Shown in pieces: positions 12,170-23,429 of a stretch of DNA of 64,000 nt. Numbering within the stretch: position 1 is the stretch's first letter; each line of letters opens with the position of its first letter. Where the stretch lies: NCBI GenBank assembly GCA_963995525.1, contig OZ023213.1:19945680-20009679 (forward strand). The letters run 5' to 3'. The translations under genes and the position numbers were made by a program. The notes under the pieces are model-generated. The model was given only the letters and a program-made list of their open reading frames with translations. It did no database searches and was not told where the DNA came from. The stretch comes from Escarpia spicata. Lineage: Eukaryota > Annelida > Polychaeta > Sabellida > Siboglinidae.

Positions 12170-12320
12170 TATTTAAAAAAATACACATACACGCACGCAC
12201 TGCACGCACCGCACGCACTCTCATACTGTAGCATTGGGCGAGCAAATGATTGATATGCCTCAGTCCATCATTATGACCTTCATCATCATCATCATCACGA
12301 GATCGTCCGTCTTTTATATT
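12170..12320 (-). repeat. GCACGCACT and (ATC)n simple repeats upstream of GPCR copy A
   Basis: A short CGCACTGCACGCACCGCACG array (12190-12222) and a CATCATCATCATC run (about 12282-12297) lie about 500 bases upstream of the GPCR start. Both recur at the same relative place in copies B and C, where the array lengths differ. An open frame with an Asp-rich run crosses the region in all copies, but the changes are not codon-like, so I take it as 5' flank. Confidence 0.7.
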
Positions 12321-13789
12321 CCAATTCCAGTAAACCAACCAACCCCATATACTATATAATTATGTCACTTTCCTCAACACCATGTAAACGTTCTTTTCGT
12401 GACATGCATTTTAAGATAACGCAGCGCTAAATAAGAACATTTATTTCCATGACCCTAATGTGTGTTATTCCGCTGACCGGACCTGGCGACCGGTCATTTT
12501 GAATTTTTTTTAATTTATCGAATAACACATAAAATGCCAAAACAACATATTTGGCAGCAAGCGTGATCGAATGAGTCAATGTTGTTCACCTTAGACTATA
12601 CATACACTTTCTTAGAAACAGTTAATATGGCAATTTAACTCAGAATGCAAACTTGATGACATCAACGGTAGCATTGTGAAAAAGCGGAAACAAACACCGA
12701 TTGTGCTATACAAAATTCGCAATAGTCGAACAAGCACGATTTGCCCTTAAATAAAAAAAAATAGAAACACATTTTCCTTTCTAGAGGTCGCATATTAATC
12801 CCTGAATATCTGGGGTCCGAGAGGCGAATCATCTAGGCGGAATACATTAACATACCCACAAACATGTGCGCACGCATGCATGCACGTGCTCATACACTAG
12901 CTCGATCTTAGTTACATTTATTTTCTTTTTTGTATAAATACTGAGAAATTTACGAATTTCATGGTATCACGCAAACACACACCGCTTTGTGCTTGATATA
13001 TTGAAACACCTTTATATGGCCTGTTTCACTGTATTACAATGTTGTACGTGAAGTACTAAATGGTGATAAAGGTGTTGACCTTTAATTTAATTAACAAATG
13101 TGTAAGTCCTTTTATTAAAAATTTCCGTCACAGTTAATTTGTCAGTTGGTAGACGTTATCGCCTCCTAGCAAATTGATACCAAGCAAACTGTGGCGTCAC
13201 CTATTGAGCAAGTTAATATTACTAATATACACTCACCCATGCAACAACAAACCACTCGTTTCATTAGCGCCGTCTGGTGAATTGGTCACATGGCAATGAT
13301 TGTCCATGAACCACGCTTTAATTATTAATTATGTAGGTCCTATTACCAAATAATTTAGTCACTGTTAATTTGTCAGATGGCAGACATTATTTCCTGCTAG
13401 GCTAGCAAATGGATATCAAGTAAACAATGGCGTCACCTACTGAACAATTAAATATTAATAATATACACTCACCCATGGAACAACAAACCACTTGACCGAT
13501 TGATTTCACCATGAAAACGTATTTTTCATTTTAGAATAAACTGAGACCGCGCTGTTTACATACAGAATAGCCAATGCTGTTAGTGCTGATGTTCCACTTA
13601 CTTAGAATGTGTATACATTGACTCGTTTCGGCATAAACGTGGTAAATAACGCAACAGAAGAACCGGCCACATTCGACCCAACTAATGCAGCAGATGCGCA
13701 AGTCTTAAAGGTGCTCAATCACTTCGTTTGCCCATCGCCAATCCGGTTCTTTTATGTCCAGATGTGTAATGTGTGAATAATTTAACTAG

Positions 13790-13995
13790 TGCGCACAGTC
13801 GGTTTTTACCTGCTGATTGTGTGGGTGCTAGTTGCGTGAATATGTTTAAAAATAAAATCGACACATACCTCAGACGGGCGGGATACACGTAGATAAAAAG
13901 GTCGGACTCTCGATAAGCCAAGGGCTTCCTTGTCCACCTGCTACCTAGAGTTAATTCTCTGGGTGGCAATCTTATTAAATCTTTATGGGGAGATA
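13790..13995 (+). mobile_element. LINE C-terminus and 3'UTR, same family as 1544-1880
   Basis: In frame from about 13787 one reads FLPADCVGASCVNM and then FKNKIDTYLRRAGYT with a stop at 13890-13892. The following 100 bases of 3'UTR match 1775-1880. It abuts the right edge of duplication copy A. Confidence 0.8.
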
Positions 13996-14254
13996 TGGCA
14001 GCTAGAATAATGTTTTTAGACAAAAAAGCTCAAAATGTGTTTCTTCCATATTCCAGTACATTTGTATTTTACTATCAATAAAGGTAGCTGTAATAACAAT
14101 TATATATCTCTGAATCACTTTTATTCATGGATAAGTTGTGTTTCTTTCATGTAACCAGTGCTGTTATGCAATCGTTGACAGCCGTTTGATGTACATAGTG
14201 TATTAATGTGTCTTCATGATGTATGTCTTCACTCACTTGTCAATTTTTGCTTAG

Positions 14255-17200
14255 AAGTCTATGACCACAACATTCATTGTTCACAGCCATCAGCTGAAGA
14301 TGTAGCTCCTGAATCGTCTACATCCACTGCTGTTGATGTGGCTGGTGATGCACCACAGGTGAGAAATTGTCTACATGATCTATTTAGGCACTTTGTGCCA
14401 TTCTGTATTTCCAACATAAACCTCTGCTAGATATCTTACAAAATGTTTCATGTTAGAAATTTTGCTCCGATACACCTGCCAAGATTTCCCACAAACCTTT
14501 CCCACATTTGGACTCATGTCAACTGTCACAACCAACATTGTTTCTGGCTCCACATGCCCGATAACGTCTTCCAATTTTTTTTACCCTTTGCACATTCTCC
14601 ATGCTTGTGATGCATTTACTAATAGTGTACACAGCAAATGTCCTCTGACCATTTTCTACACTGCGAGTATCCTGCCTCCTTATCTCACCATCCTTCTGAC
14701 TTCCTCACTTTATTCCTCACTCATGAACCTTCTCTCACCATCCTTATGTCTTCCTCTCTCTATTCCTCATTCATGAACCTTATATTATCATCCTTATGAC
14801 TTTCTCACTCTATTCCTCATTCATGAACCTTTTCTAAATGTATTCGAGAAATTTAGCAGCCTTTTAGTACATCTTTTTCAGGCGAGATCACATGCACCTT
14901 CCCTTGATGCTGGCACTCCAACAGTAAGTAGGCATTATCCCAATGACATCTCACTCAGTCTAATGACATGCTCATTTTGAAATTCAACTAACCCTTAAAC
15001 CTTTAAGCCATATATATGAAATGCATGAGGGGGTTCGCTTAGGAGTTGGATTACTGTAGTCTGTTTTCATTGGTCACAAAATCAACAGTTATTTTTATTC
15101 CACAAAATAAATAGCCAATTATCGTATTAAAATCAATTTATAATATGTTTATAATACAATTCATAGAGGACAGTTAAATTGTTCTCAAATACATATAAAA
15201 TTGGTTGCATTTTGTTGCAGCGACCGCTGAGAGTACAGTTTCTGGGGGAGTCTGGCCAAGACCACGGTGGCCCAAGGAGAGAGTACTCTTCCCTCCTCAT
15301 GAACGACATGCGGGGATCATCCTTCGTGCAGGGCACTCCTGGCAGGAAGACTTTGTGCCATGACAATGCAAGTCTGCAGCGTGGTACCTTCAGACAGTTG
15401 GGCCAACTTGTTGCCCTGACAGCCCTGCAGGGAGGGTCGGGCCTTCAGTGCTTGTCCACTCCAGTCATGAACTATCTTATTCGTGGGAGCCTTGATGCTG
15501 GCAACATTGATGACGTGCCGGATCCATTGGTACAGGCGGCCTTGCGAGAGGTAAGTGTTTTCGGTCACATTACACAGGGCTTAGATGTTCAGTTAGTATT
15601 GTATTACATATATTGATGCTTTACTGCATACTTTCTAATTCCACAAGTAAAAACTGCTCTGTGCTGTTTGGCATGATGTTACCACAACAATTTGTTTATC
15701 TAACAGTCTCATAAAACATATTTATGTAGTCGTAACTGTTCCAGTAAATAAGAATAACATGTTAGCACATAAATATACCTGAGATGGCGTTAAGCCTTTT
15801 CCAGTAACAGTTGGAGAGAGAAGTGTAACATGAAACTTCACTGGTGACTATTTAGTAATAATGTAAATTTGAAGTATTGAATTTAGGTATTGAATTTAGA
15901 AATATATCAGTTAATTATACTTTATAAACGGATGGTCAATATTATCCGGTATCATTCTTGTCGCCTGCAAAACAGACATGAACCACGTATTTATGATTGG
16001 TACATTTCTGTATCAGCTGAGAGACATTCGGAGCACAACACAGCTGAGGGCGAAGATCGATGACCTGCTGCCTAACAGATTTGACTGGGGTGTTGTAAAG
16101 TTCACTCATGAGCTGGACATTTACAACATCCCCAGCATCATTTCAGCAGTTGTGTTGCACCACACAGTTCTGGCGCAAAAGGCTGGACTTGATCAATTTG
16201 CTGAGGGTAGGTAGTAGTGTTAATGACATTTCTCGTCTTATGTCAAGTTTGTTGATGCATGTGTTTGTTAGTTAACTATGATTATACACATCATCATCTG
16301 AAATAGATAGTTTACCACATATGAATGAATTACAGTTACTAAGAATGCAACTCAATTACTTTGTGATATGAATATATAATTATTAAATCAATTTGGATTA
16401 CATCAATGTAAACTAATAACATTTATTTTCTTACTGGACCAAAATGACTGAGTAAATGTTACTTAAGGTAAACCAAATAAATGTGCAGGTATTATGACTT
16501 GTGTGTGGTTAGTATTTCACTGTGACTGTACATAAACATCTGAAACATGGACGTTTTCAAGTCTGAATGCCTGAATATTTCAGGATTGGAAACACTTGGG
16601 GTGTTGAACTTGTGTCGTCAGCACGGAGGCGTAGTGGGACAGTTCCTCCTGCAGGATCAGCCAGCCACAAGGGTCGACTCTGCTGCTGCTTTGGAAAGTT
16701 TGATTCAGATAAAACTGTCCCCTGATGGAAGCAGCAGCCGAGATGTCGAGGAGTAGATTGCCCTCAAGTGGCACTACTTCCTCATGGCTGTTGAGGGTAT
16801 GTTTCATACAACCGCTAATACAGTTGAACCTCAATTTATGGTCACCTCTATAATACACCCACCTTACAATTAAGGCCACCCTAATTATTTCAGTAATAGA
16901 AAAGTATAGGAATTTAGTCTCACTAATATGGTCACCTCATTGATTTGGTCACTTTTGCCGAGTCCTGAGTGTGGCCATGATAGTGAGGTTCCACTGTACA
17001 TCATAAATAGGAAATTAAAATATATGTCTTCTATTTCATATAGACTGTAAAACAAGTTTACATAAATAGTTTACCAGAATTAATGTTCAATCCATAATAC
17101 ATAATATATTTTGGCGTAATTCCTTACACATGAGTATCACGCTTTCGTAAATTTCATGAAAACAGGATAATGCAAAAAGCATAGTGAGATGTTCTACATG

Positions 17201-17651
17201 AACTATGAATGCCTTCTGTAGCTGTGTTCAAACACCACTAACAGTCTCTGATGAAGCGAGTAAATGTAATAACTCTGAAAATCTAACATTAATACACATA
17301 ATCTTCGACATAGTAAATGTGCATATACTATAATACAAGTAGTAAAGAATTTACATGACTTCTGAATGACTTTGCATTTCAGCTGGTGATGTAGCCTGCA
17401 GGGGACGCAAGTTGTCAATTGCTGATGTCATGCGCTGGATCACTGGGGCAGATCGAGTTCCAGCTGAGGGGTTTGACATGCCTCCATCAATAACATTCAA
17501 CCATGTTGAACGACAGAGATATCCAGATGTGAACACATGCATATGTCGGGTGACAATGTATGCTTCACACTCGGACATCACTAACTCTGAGAAAAGTACC
17601 AACTTCTTTTCAAGCTGCATTGTATACAGTGATTTTTTCGGTAAATGGTAG
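14255..17651 (+). pseudogene. HECT-domain E3 ligase-like gene, partial, one stop
   Basis: Six exons can be joined with matching phases: 14255-14358, 14882-14923, 15221-15550, 16017-16206, 16584-16796 and 17383-17651. All have AG/GT borders, and the last ends in TAG. Exon 3 reads RPLRVQFLGESGQDHGGPRR, the start of a HECT N-lobe (V-F-GE-G-D-GGP-RE). Exon 6 holds the C-lobe, with ITGADRVPAEGF and YPDVNTCICR; the Cys codon at 17538-17540 aligns with the thioester cysteine of HECT ligases. An in-frame TAG at 16754-16756 interrupts exon 5, although homology resumes after it (IALKWHYFLMAVE). The 5' exons upstream of 14255 are not visible, and the first exon enters at phase 1. HECT proteins pass ubiquitin from E2 to substrate through the cysteine; whether this one ever did is unknown. 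It converges on the integrase gene. Confidence 0.72.
16821..16996. mobile_element. Pogo/Tigger-type MITE
   Basis: The element begins CAGTTGAACCTCAAT and ends with the reverse complement of CAGTGGAACCTCACT, and is flanked by TA on both sides. The subterminal GGTCACC/GGTGACC words also mirror each other. The CAGTGGAACCTC terminal repeat and TA target site are those of the pogo branch of Tc1/mariner. At 176 bp it carries no transposase. It lies in intron 5 of the HECT-like gene. Confidence 0.8.
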
Positions 17652-18167
17652 AGTGGGGAGTGCATTTTAAAGCTGCTACCGTAATATAATATTAGTTTAT
17701 ACATATACTAATATTTGTAACAAAAAAATCAAAACAGTAATCCACAACAACAGAGTGGGTTCATTGTGTAAATGTGTCATTTACTTTTGTTAATTAATCA
17801 GAATAAGTACTCGGTAGTGACGCATTGCATGATGACATAAGCAAGTTTTGGAAGCAGCTTTAACACATGCATTTTGTTACACAGACCTTTGCGGGTAGTC
17901 AAAGAGTAATTGCTATGCAAGGAAGACATACCTCAACATTGAATACATATTACATAGTAACATTTGTGTGGTGTGATATGTGTGTTATGTTTTCCATTGC
18001 TCTCTACCGGTACTTGGTAATTTTCTTGACTGTGGCCCATACTAAACTAACCCAGTTGCATGGACGACACAGCAGTGATGCTACACATTATCGGTAATAA
18101 ACTGGCACACTTGCAAGTACAGGTCAATCCCAAGGTCAGGAGATTCACACAACGGATCTACAGTATG
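17652..18167. other. Shared 3' interval between convergent genes
   Basis: About 515 bases lie between the stop of the HECT-like gene and the distal stop of the integrase gene. AATAAA-like words are present on both strands, but no other feature is seen. Confidence 0.5.
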
Positions 18168-21100
18168 TTACAATCTTAGCACTGCTTGCGCCGAGATTGG
18201 ACTTGACACTTCACTTACGTCCACAGTCCCAGAAGCAGACTCGTTCCACTCGATGCCATCTACTCCTGAGGTAGACACACTCTCTGCCTCTCGGTTGATG
18301 TTGTTCATGGCGCCCCACAAACAGTTGTACAGGCGTTTGATAGTGCTCAGTTCTCAGGCCGTGATTATTCCATTGGGCAACAAAGGCCTGCAATTCCCGA
18401 TTAATACGGGGCAGAAATACGTAGTGCAGTGCCCACATGTGGTTCTGATTGTTTATATCAAGGGAACCTTGATGTTCTAGGAAATGGAACAGGTCATAGT
18501 AGAGATTGGTGGCCCCATTCCAGGTGTCCACACACACACGTTCAATGCGCTGGTTGTGCACACTGGAGCCTCTGATTGCAGATCCTCTTCCCCTTCCTTG
18601 TAGCAACTCCATTAGATCGCAGATATCATTATTTTCGCCACCATGGTCAACTCGCACCCTTGATGGTAAACCATAGATGCTCGTGGCTGCGAGAAAATGC
18701 CTCAGTACAGTGGATTTCATGTTGTTGGGGGATGCTTGCAGAAAAACAAGCAACCGACTAAATCCATCAATTCCTCCATGAATCACAAATTTCCACCTGC
18801 AAAAGACATTTTGTGTCTTTCACCAAGAATTAACACAGTACTTACTAGTTTTAGTGTCGGCATTGTACCAGTGAATTCTGTTCATGGCCACTAACATTGC
18901 CACTGTTTCTTTAGTAATATTACTTATGGAATATATTGTAGTTATGCATGTACAACTATGAGTTATAATTATGATAATATAACAATGCCAGATTTATGCA
19001 ACAAGGCCTTGACTAATACAACACTATTATCATTACATAACTTTACTAATTTCCTGTGATTTACATAACCTAGAATACACATTATTTATTTAGATTATTT
19101 TATGTTAACTACGTTGTTGTCATGCAAGGTTTGTTTTTCAAAGTTTGTAGTTTGTACACGCACCTGATTAGCTTATGGTTGCCGTCTACGTGCCAAATAG
19201 AGTTAGGGCCAGCAACAGTGTATGTGCGACGCTGAATGGTCATTGCAGCCCTGAGAGCAATGCCTCCTTGATCCACACGCATCATGCTATTTCGCACCCG
19301 CCACCTCTGCACATTGATGCCCTGTGAGAATAGTCTTGCTTTTACAGCATTTGGACCAATTCGTCGATTCTCACCAATGCAGTTCTTCACAGTCCTGTCA
19401 AGCTCGTCATCAGGCATGCGAGTGAATCCTCCCCTCAGGTTCAAGCCACACGTCCTGCAATTGTTGAATGTTTTTTAATAGACAATAATTCTTTAGTCAC
19501 CATGTAATTAGGAGTTCATTGAATGACTTTTAAGATGCATGAATAATAGTTTGAATGCTATACATGATAAATGTATAACATTAGTGAGGTCTGAACTGTT
19601 TCATACCGTATTTTTTGGGTCTTAATACACACCATTGGTATCGTACTTGTTGAGTGGTCAGGCGTAATTGAGAATTAATATTAATTCCTCACTTTTGTAT
19701 GACATACTATTTATTTATAATGAAATCATGAGAAAAGCACATATATTTGGTTATTTCTCATATGTATATAGTTATTAATTTACGATTGTGACATGAATGC
19801 ATATATCTGCCAACACGGCAGGAACAGGAAATATGTGTGCGTGCATGCCTTTGTGTCCCAAAGATAACATATAATAATATTTTATTCAGAAACCATATAT
19901 ATATGTATATTGCATTCATATTGACCGGGAAAATTAGTACTTTTTACAGTAGTTATTTTGAAACAGGTTCACTGCTAGATTAAATTAAATGTAAAATACA
20001 AAAAATAAAGGATCTGAATAAGTTAATTTGTTAGTGACATAAATATTTCTTCACAGGATTACCTTAACCTCCGTTTAACAGTCCTCACAGAGACGCCGAG
20101 CAGCTGGCTCATGCGTGGTGCAGTAAACCCACATTGGAACAAGAAACGAAGCTGTTGATTACTAATGGCAAATCTTGGGGCACCTCGCATTGATCTTGGT
20201 CTATCGGTCCTTTCAGAATGGTAACCGCTCCGCACTGCAAAATGCATGCATAGCAGGAGACGACCAACCACACTAAGACATTCATGTGATTATATGGTTG
20301 ATGTGTCATCACATTAAATGAAAGTATGTATGTATATAATATACAATAAAATATAATAATTGTATTTGTTAATATTCTTTCTGTACCATGTTATGTATTG
20401 TATGTAGGTGTGGATGAGTTGTAATAGAATAAAATTACTTGTATTGTTATAGCTGAGTAAAGCTTATTATTATAATTGTATTATTATTGTGTGGAAGTGA
20501 GTTGGTAACCTGAAATATTTATTATGCATGTTCTTGATTAGAGAAGTAGACACAAGTTTACAGTTTCAACATGCAGTACCACCAGGATACACATGTATAA
20601 CACTACTTTTACCGAATGACCTTTGACAAATGAAAGCTAACACACTGTGATTAGCAACATACAGTTTCCTTTCAATTCATATCACACTCGGTATGTAACA
20701 CCAATACACATGGTCATTGAATAGTTTGTGTTCGAATTCACTTTAAAAGTTACTTAATTTATTTTCTTACCTTGACTTTCAACATTTCCTTTCCTAAATT
20801 CTTCTATGATTGGCCCCAGCGACTGCAGTAATTCTTCAGCAGCACTCTCTGGTAACAAAGTTCCATTTGCCCTCCTTGTATGCCTCTCTAATGCTTCTAA
20901 TCTATAAGAGAAATGTTTAGTTCATGTTATATACATGAAAAGGTTATATATTTGTATTAATTGTTATTTATGATTACATTGATTATAATATTTATATTGC
21001 ATATTTAGTAGGGCGGGACTGTTACGAAATGCCACTTTGTTTTAACTGTAGTAACTGAATCACCACTAAATGATAGTAGGGTTAACTACCGGGTAACAAA

Positions 21101-21406
21101 GTTTGGCCCCAAACCCGACAGTCAACGTATACAACTGTGGTGTAAAAGCAATTGCAGAGACGGTTGGGGGCCTACCATTAACCATATCACGCTATTTTGC
21201 TCATTTTAGATCCCCTAATTCCACTGCCGTGCTTAACCTTTAAGCTTACCGAGTGATGCATGCAGCTCGAGTTGAAGCCGGTAGGTGGTCTGTTGTGGCA
21301 AGCCGGAGGCAGTCATCAACGGTACGTTTAAATCGTGCCAAAACAAGGTGGAATTAGAACTACTCTGTAGTCGCTCCTGTGCTCGCTGAATGCGGCGAGG
21401 AGGCAT
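18168..21406 (-). CDS. DDE integrase-core protein, five exons
   Basis: The exons on the minus strand are 21250-21406, 20771-20896, 20063-20234, 19164-19454 and 18796 down to about 18211 (or 18168). Every junction has GT/AG and the phases agree, giving about 443 residues from the ATG at 21406. Order: short N-terminus; a helix-rich spacer; a helix-turn-helix-like stretch (ISNQQLRFLFQCGF, MSQLLGVSVRTVKRRL); a second small domain (MPDDELD...GPNAVKARL); then an rve-type catalytic core with WHVDGNHKL (D about 242), VRVDHGGEN (D about 299) and NQRIE (E about 334, 34 residues later). That is a complete DDE triad. Genes of this type are scattered through fish, amphioxus, mollusc and cnidarian genomes and derive from a DNA transposon; assignment to the IS3EU or Ginger superfamily is uncertain. 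One G in the GGGG run at about 18313-18316 may be a frameshift: the other frame continues GAMNNINREAESVSTSGVD...GIEWNE to a stop at 18168. Cellular role unknown. Confidence 0.82.
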
Positions 21407-21484
21407 TTTGTAATGCACATTGAACAGGATGTTGCCAGGGTAGACGAACTATAGAGTCTTCCCGCCTTAATACATTTAACTAAG

Positions 21485-21905
21485 ATCCTTATTCATTGGT
21501 TCAACATCTGATTCATAGCTAAATGAGTCTTTATTGGTTGATACGTTAACGCGTTAAGTTCTCCGATTCCTTACTGGTTGATACGTTAACGCGTTAACTT
21601 CTTCGAGTCCTTATTGGTTGCTAAGTTAGCGCGTTAACTTATTCGCGTTCTCATTGGTTGCCAAGTTAACGCGTTAAGCTATTCGCGTGCTAATTGGTTG
21701 CTACGTTAGCGCGTTAAGTTATATATCGCGTTCTCATTGGTTGCTATGTTAACGCGTTAACTTGTTCGCGTTCTCATTGGTTGCCACGTTAACGCGTTAA
21801 GTTATTCGCGTTCTCATTGGTTGCTAAGTTAGCGCGTTAACTTCTTTGCGTTCTCATTGGTTGCCACGTTAACGCGTTAACTTCTTATTTAACGCGTTAA
21901 GTGTA
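21485..21905 (-). repeat. 40-bp tandem array with CCAAT box and palindrome
   Basis: About ten units. ATTGGTTG falls at 21533, 21573 (ACTGG), 21613, 21653, 21693, then after a 4-base insertion at 21737, 21777, 21817 and 21857; a degenerate first unit is at about 21495. Each unit has ATTGGTTG (CCAAT on the minus strand) followed by GTTAACGCGTTAAC or a one-base variant, itself a perfect palindrome. The array ends about 80-120 bases upstream of the integrase start codon, with its CCAAT boxes in the orientation of that gene. It could act as a promoter or enhancer made of NF-Y-like sites; that is inference. Confidence 0.85.
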
Positions 21906-21913
21906 CCGCGTTT

Positions 21914-23165
21914 ATGGCCCTATCGGCCTGCCATACTCGTGTGCCAGGTTACACTTATCAGTCGGCTTCTCACTGCTCGTGCCAGGTTACCAGTGCTCAT
22001 TTCTTTCGGCTGTGGTTATTGCTCTGCGAGGTTGACACTTATCAGTCGGCTTCTCACTGCTCGTGCCAGGTTACCAGTGCGCATTTCTTTCGGCTGTGGT
22101 TATTGCTCTGCGAGGTTGACACTTATCAGTCGGCTTCTCACTGCTCGTGCCAGGTTACCAGTGCGCATTTCTTTCGGCTCTGGTTATTGCTCTGCGAGGT
22201 TGACACTTATCAGTCGGCTTCTCACTGCTCGTGCCAGGTTACCATTGCGCATTTCTTTCGGCTCTGGTTATTGCTCTGCGAGGTTGACACTTATCAGTCG
22301 GCTTCTCACTGCTCGTGCCAGGTTACCAGTGCGCATTTCTTTCGGCTCTGGTTATTGCTCTGCGAGGTTGACACTTATTAGTCGGCTTATTACTGCTTTA
22401 CCTCATCATTTGAGAATCCGGCCTGTTCCTCAGCTGCCAGGTTATAGTTTTTTGCGTTTTCCAATTTGCCTTGGTGACTCATGTTGCCAGGTTTACACTG
22501 TTGTTTGTTGGCTCCTCACTGCCCGGTTACAGTATCATCGACAGCCCACTTGGTGGCCACATATCTCCCCACTTACGCCGCAATATTCATGATGGCAAAT
22601 ACGTTAATTTGTCCCTCGTACTGCTGGATGATGGGTCAGCCGACCACCAGCAGCAACAGGCGTTATTGCAGGTGATACCCGACCAACGCGAATCCCATTT
22701 GTCTGCGGTCAAGTCTACAAAAGCAGTAAAGATGCTGTCCTACTAACTGGCTGACCATGACACGTGGGCAGCAACTTTCCTCATAGACGGTTTCCTGCGG
22801 TTTTTCCTTGCATTACGATGGGCCCCAATATATTCGTCTTAGGCCGGACGGATGGTCCTTTCGAGGACCCGCCGTTTTCTAATTGTCTTGCTCCACCACT
22901 TGGTCTTATCGCACAACACAACTCGGGAAAGTTAAGTCTGAGACATGACTTACCTTTTCCTCACGGTGACTCTGTCAATTTCTATCCTTCCAAGGAATTC
23001 ACCACAGTACAGTATGAGACTTTCGATTCGGTTGTGGAATTGGTCACAATTTACGGCCCAGGCTGCATCATTGCTAAAGCTGATTTCGGGACGCCTTTCG
23101 GTTCATTCCCATAAGACCGCCAGATTATCTTTTATTAGCGATATTTATTACTATGAGAACGTTTT
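21914..23165 (+). mobile_element. DIRS-like retroelement fragment, copy 1
   Basis: Joined over frameshifts, the plus strand reads SPLGGHISPHLRRNIHDGKYVNL, ATFLIDGF, GPFEDPPFSNCLAPPLGL, EFTTVQYETFDSVV and GPGCIIAKADF, then in another frame AFRFIPIRPPDYLLLAI. These are the gag-end and early RT blocks of DIRS-type tyrosine-recombinase retrotransposons (GPF-PPF-N-SPLG-VPKK; IP-EF-TVQY; ADI-AFR). About 30 residues between FLALRWAPI and GPFEDPP are missing. The RT catalytic motif, RNase H and recombinase are absent. The same deletion and frameshifts are present in copy 2. Confidence 0.75.
21951..22380 (+). repeat. 84-bp tandem repeat, five units
   Basis: Units start at 21951, 22035, 22119, 22203 and 22287 with about 97% identity; each contains CACTTATCAGTCGGCTTCTC and GTGCCAGGTTACC. 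The related copy at about 35850-35930 has a single unit. The period is a multiple of three, so two long frames run through it without stops. The array is a local expansion inside the DIRS-like fragment. Confidence 0.92.
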
Positions 23166-23294
23166 TACCAAGAAACGTGAAATATTATTATTATTATTAT
23201 GTGCACTTTCGCGTGGCAAACGTGATGTAGTTCGCGCCTGTATCTCTCTGCTGTTCCACAAGAAATGTACCATAACATTTCTTTTGTAGAAGTA

Positions 23295-23301
23295 TGGTTA
23301 T

Positions 23302-23344
<43 letters not shown>

Positions 23345-23420
23345 ATGCATAAATTATATATATATATACGTATATATAAATATATATATATATATACATA
23401 AATATATACATATATGATTA
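23295..23420. repeat. (TA)n / (TG)n low-complexity run
   Basis: TATATA tracts interrupted by a (GT)9 stretch at 23322-23345. Matching AT-rich tails lie at 36880-37010 and 40420-40580, each next to a copy of the same LINE C-terminus, so this is the element's tail or a hot spot next to it. Confidence 0.85.
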
Positions 23421-23429
23421 AATTTTCCA

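Larger units (their letters stand above)
8775..13710 (+). repeat. Segmental duplication copy A
   Basis: This block is collinear with 28385-33525 (copy B), with small indels throughout. It contains the GPCR pseudogene, its downstream flank and its upstream flank. Parts are also found inverted at 61485-64000 (copy C) and in part at 37463-38475 (copy D). The left edge is at the TTGCAACTTGATATTA word; the right edge is where AGTCTTAAAG departs from copy B. Confidence 0.9.

Noticed and set aside
15978..16016. Start of HECT exon 4 at the AACAG acceptor before 15976
   Set aside because: It would join out of phase with exon 3; the acceptor ending at 16016 joins in phase and continues the domain, so I used that.
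14000..21480. Terminal inverted repeats bounding the HECT/integrase pair
   Set aside because: I compared sequence near 13990-14100 with 21420-21530 and 21900 and found no convincing match, so I do not claim the ends of a transposon.
21914..22592. 155- and 217-residue repeat proteins at the 84-bp array
   Set aside because: Two frames are open at once because the period is a multiple of three; real homology is in the DIRS-like blocks after 22500.
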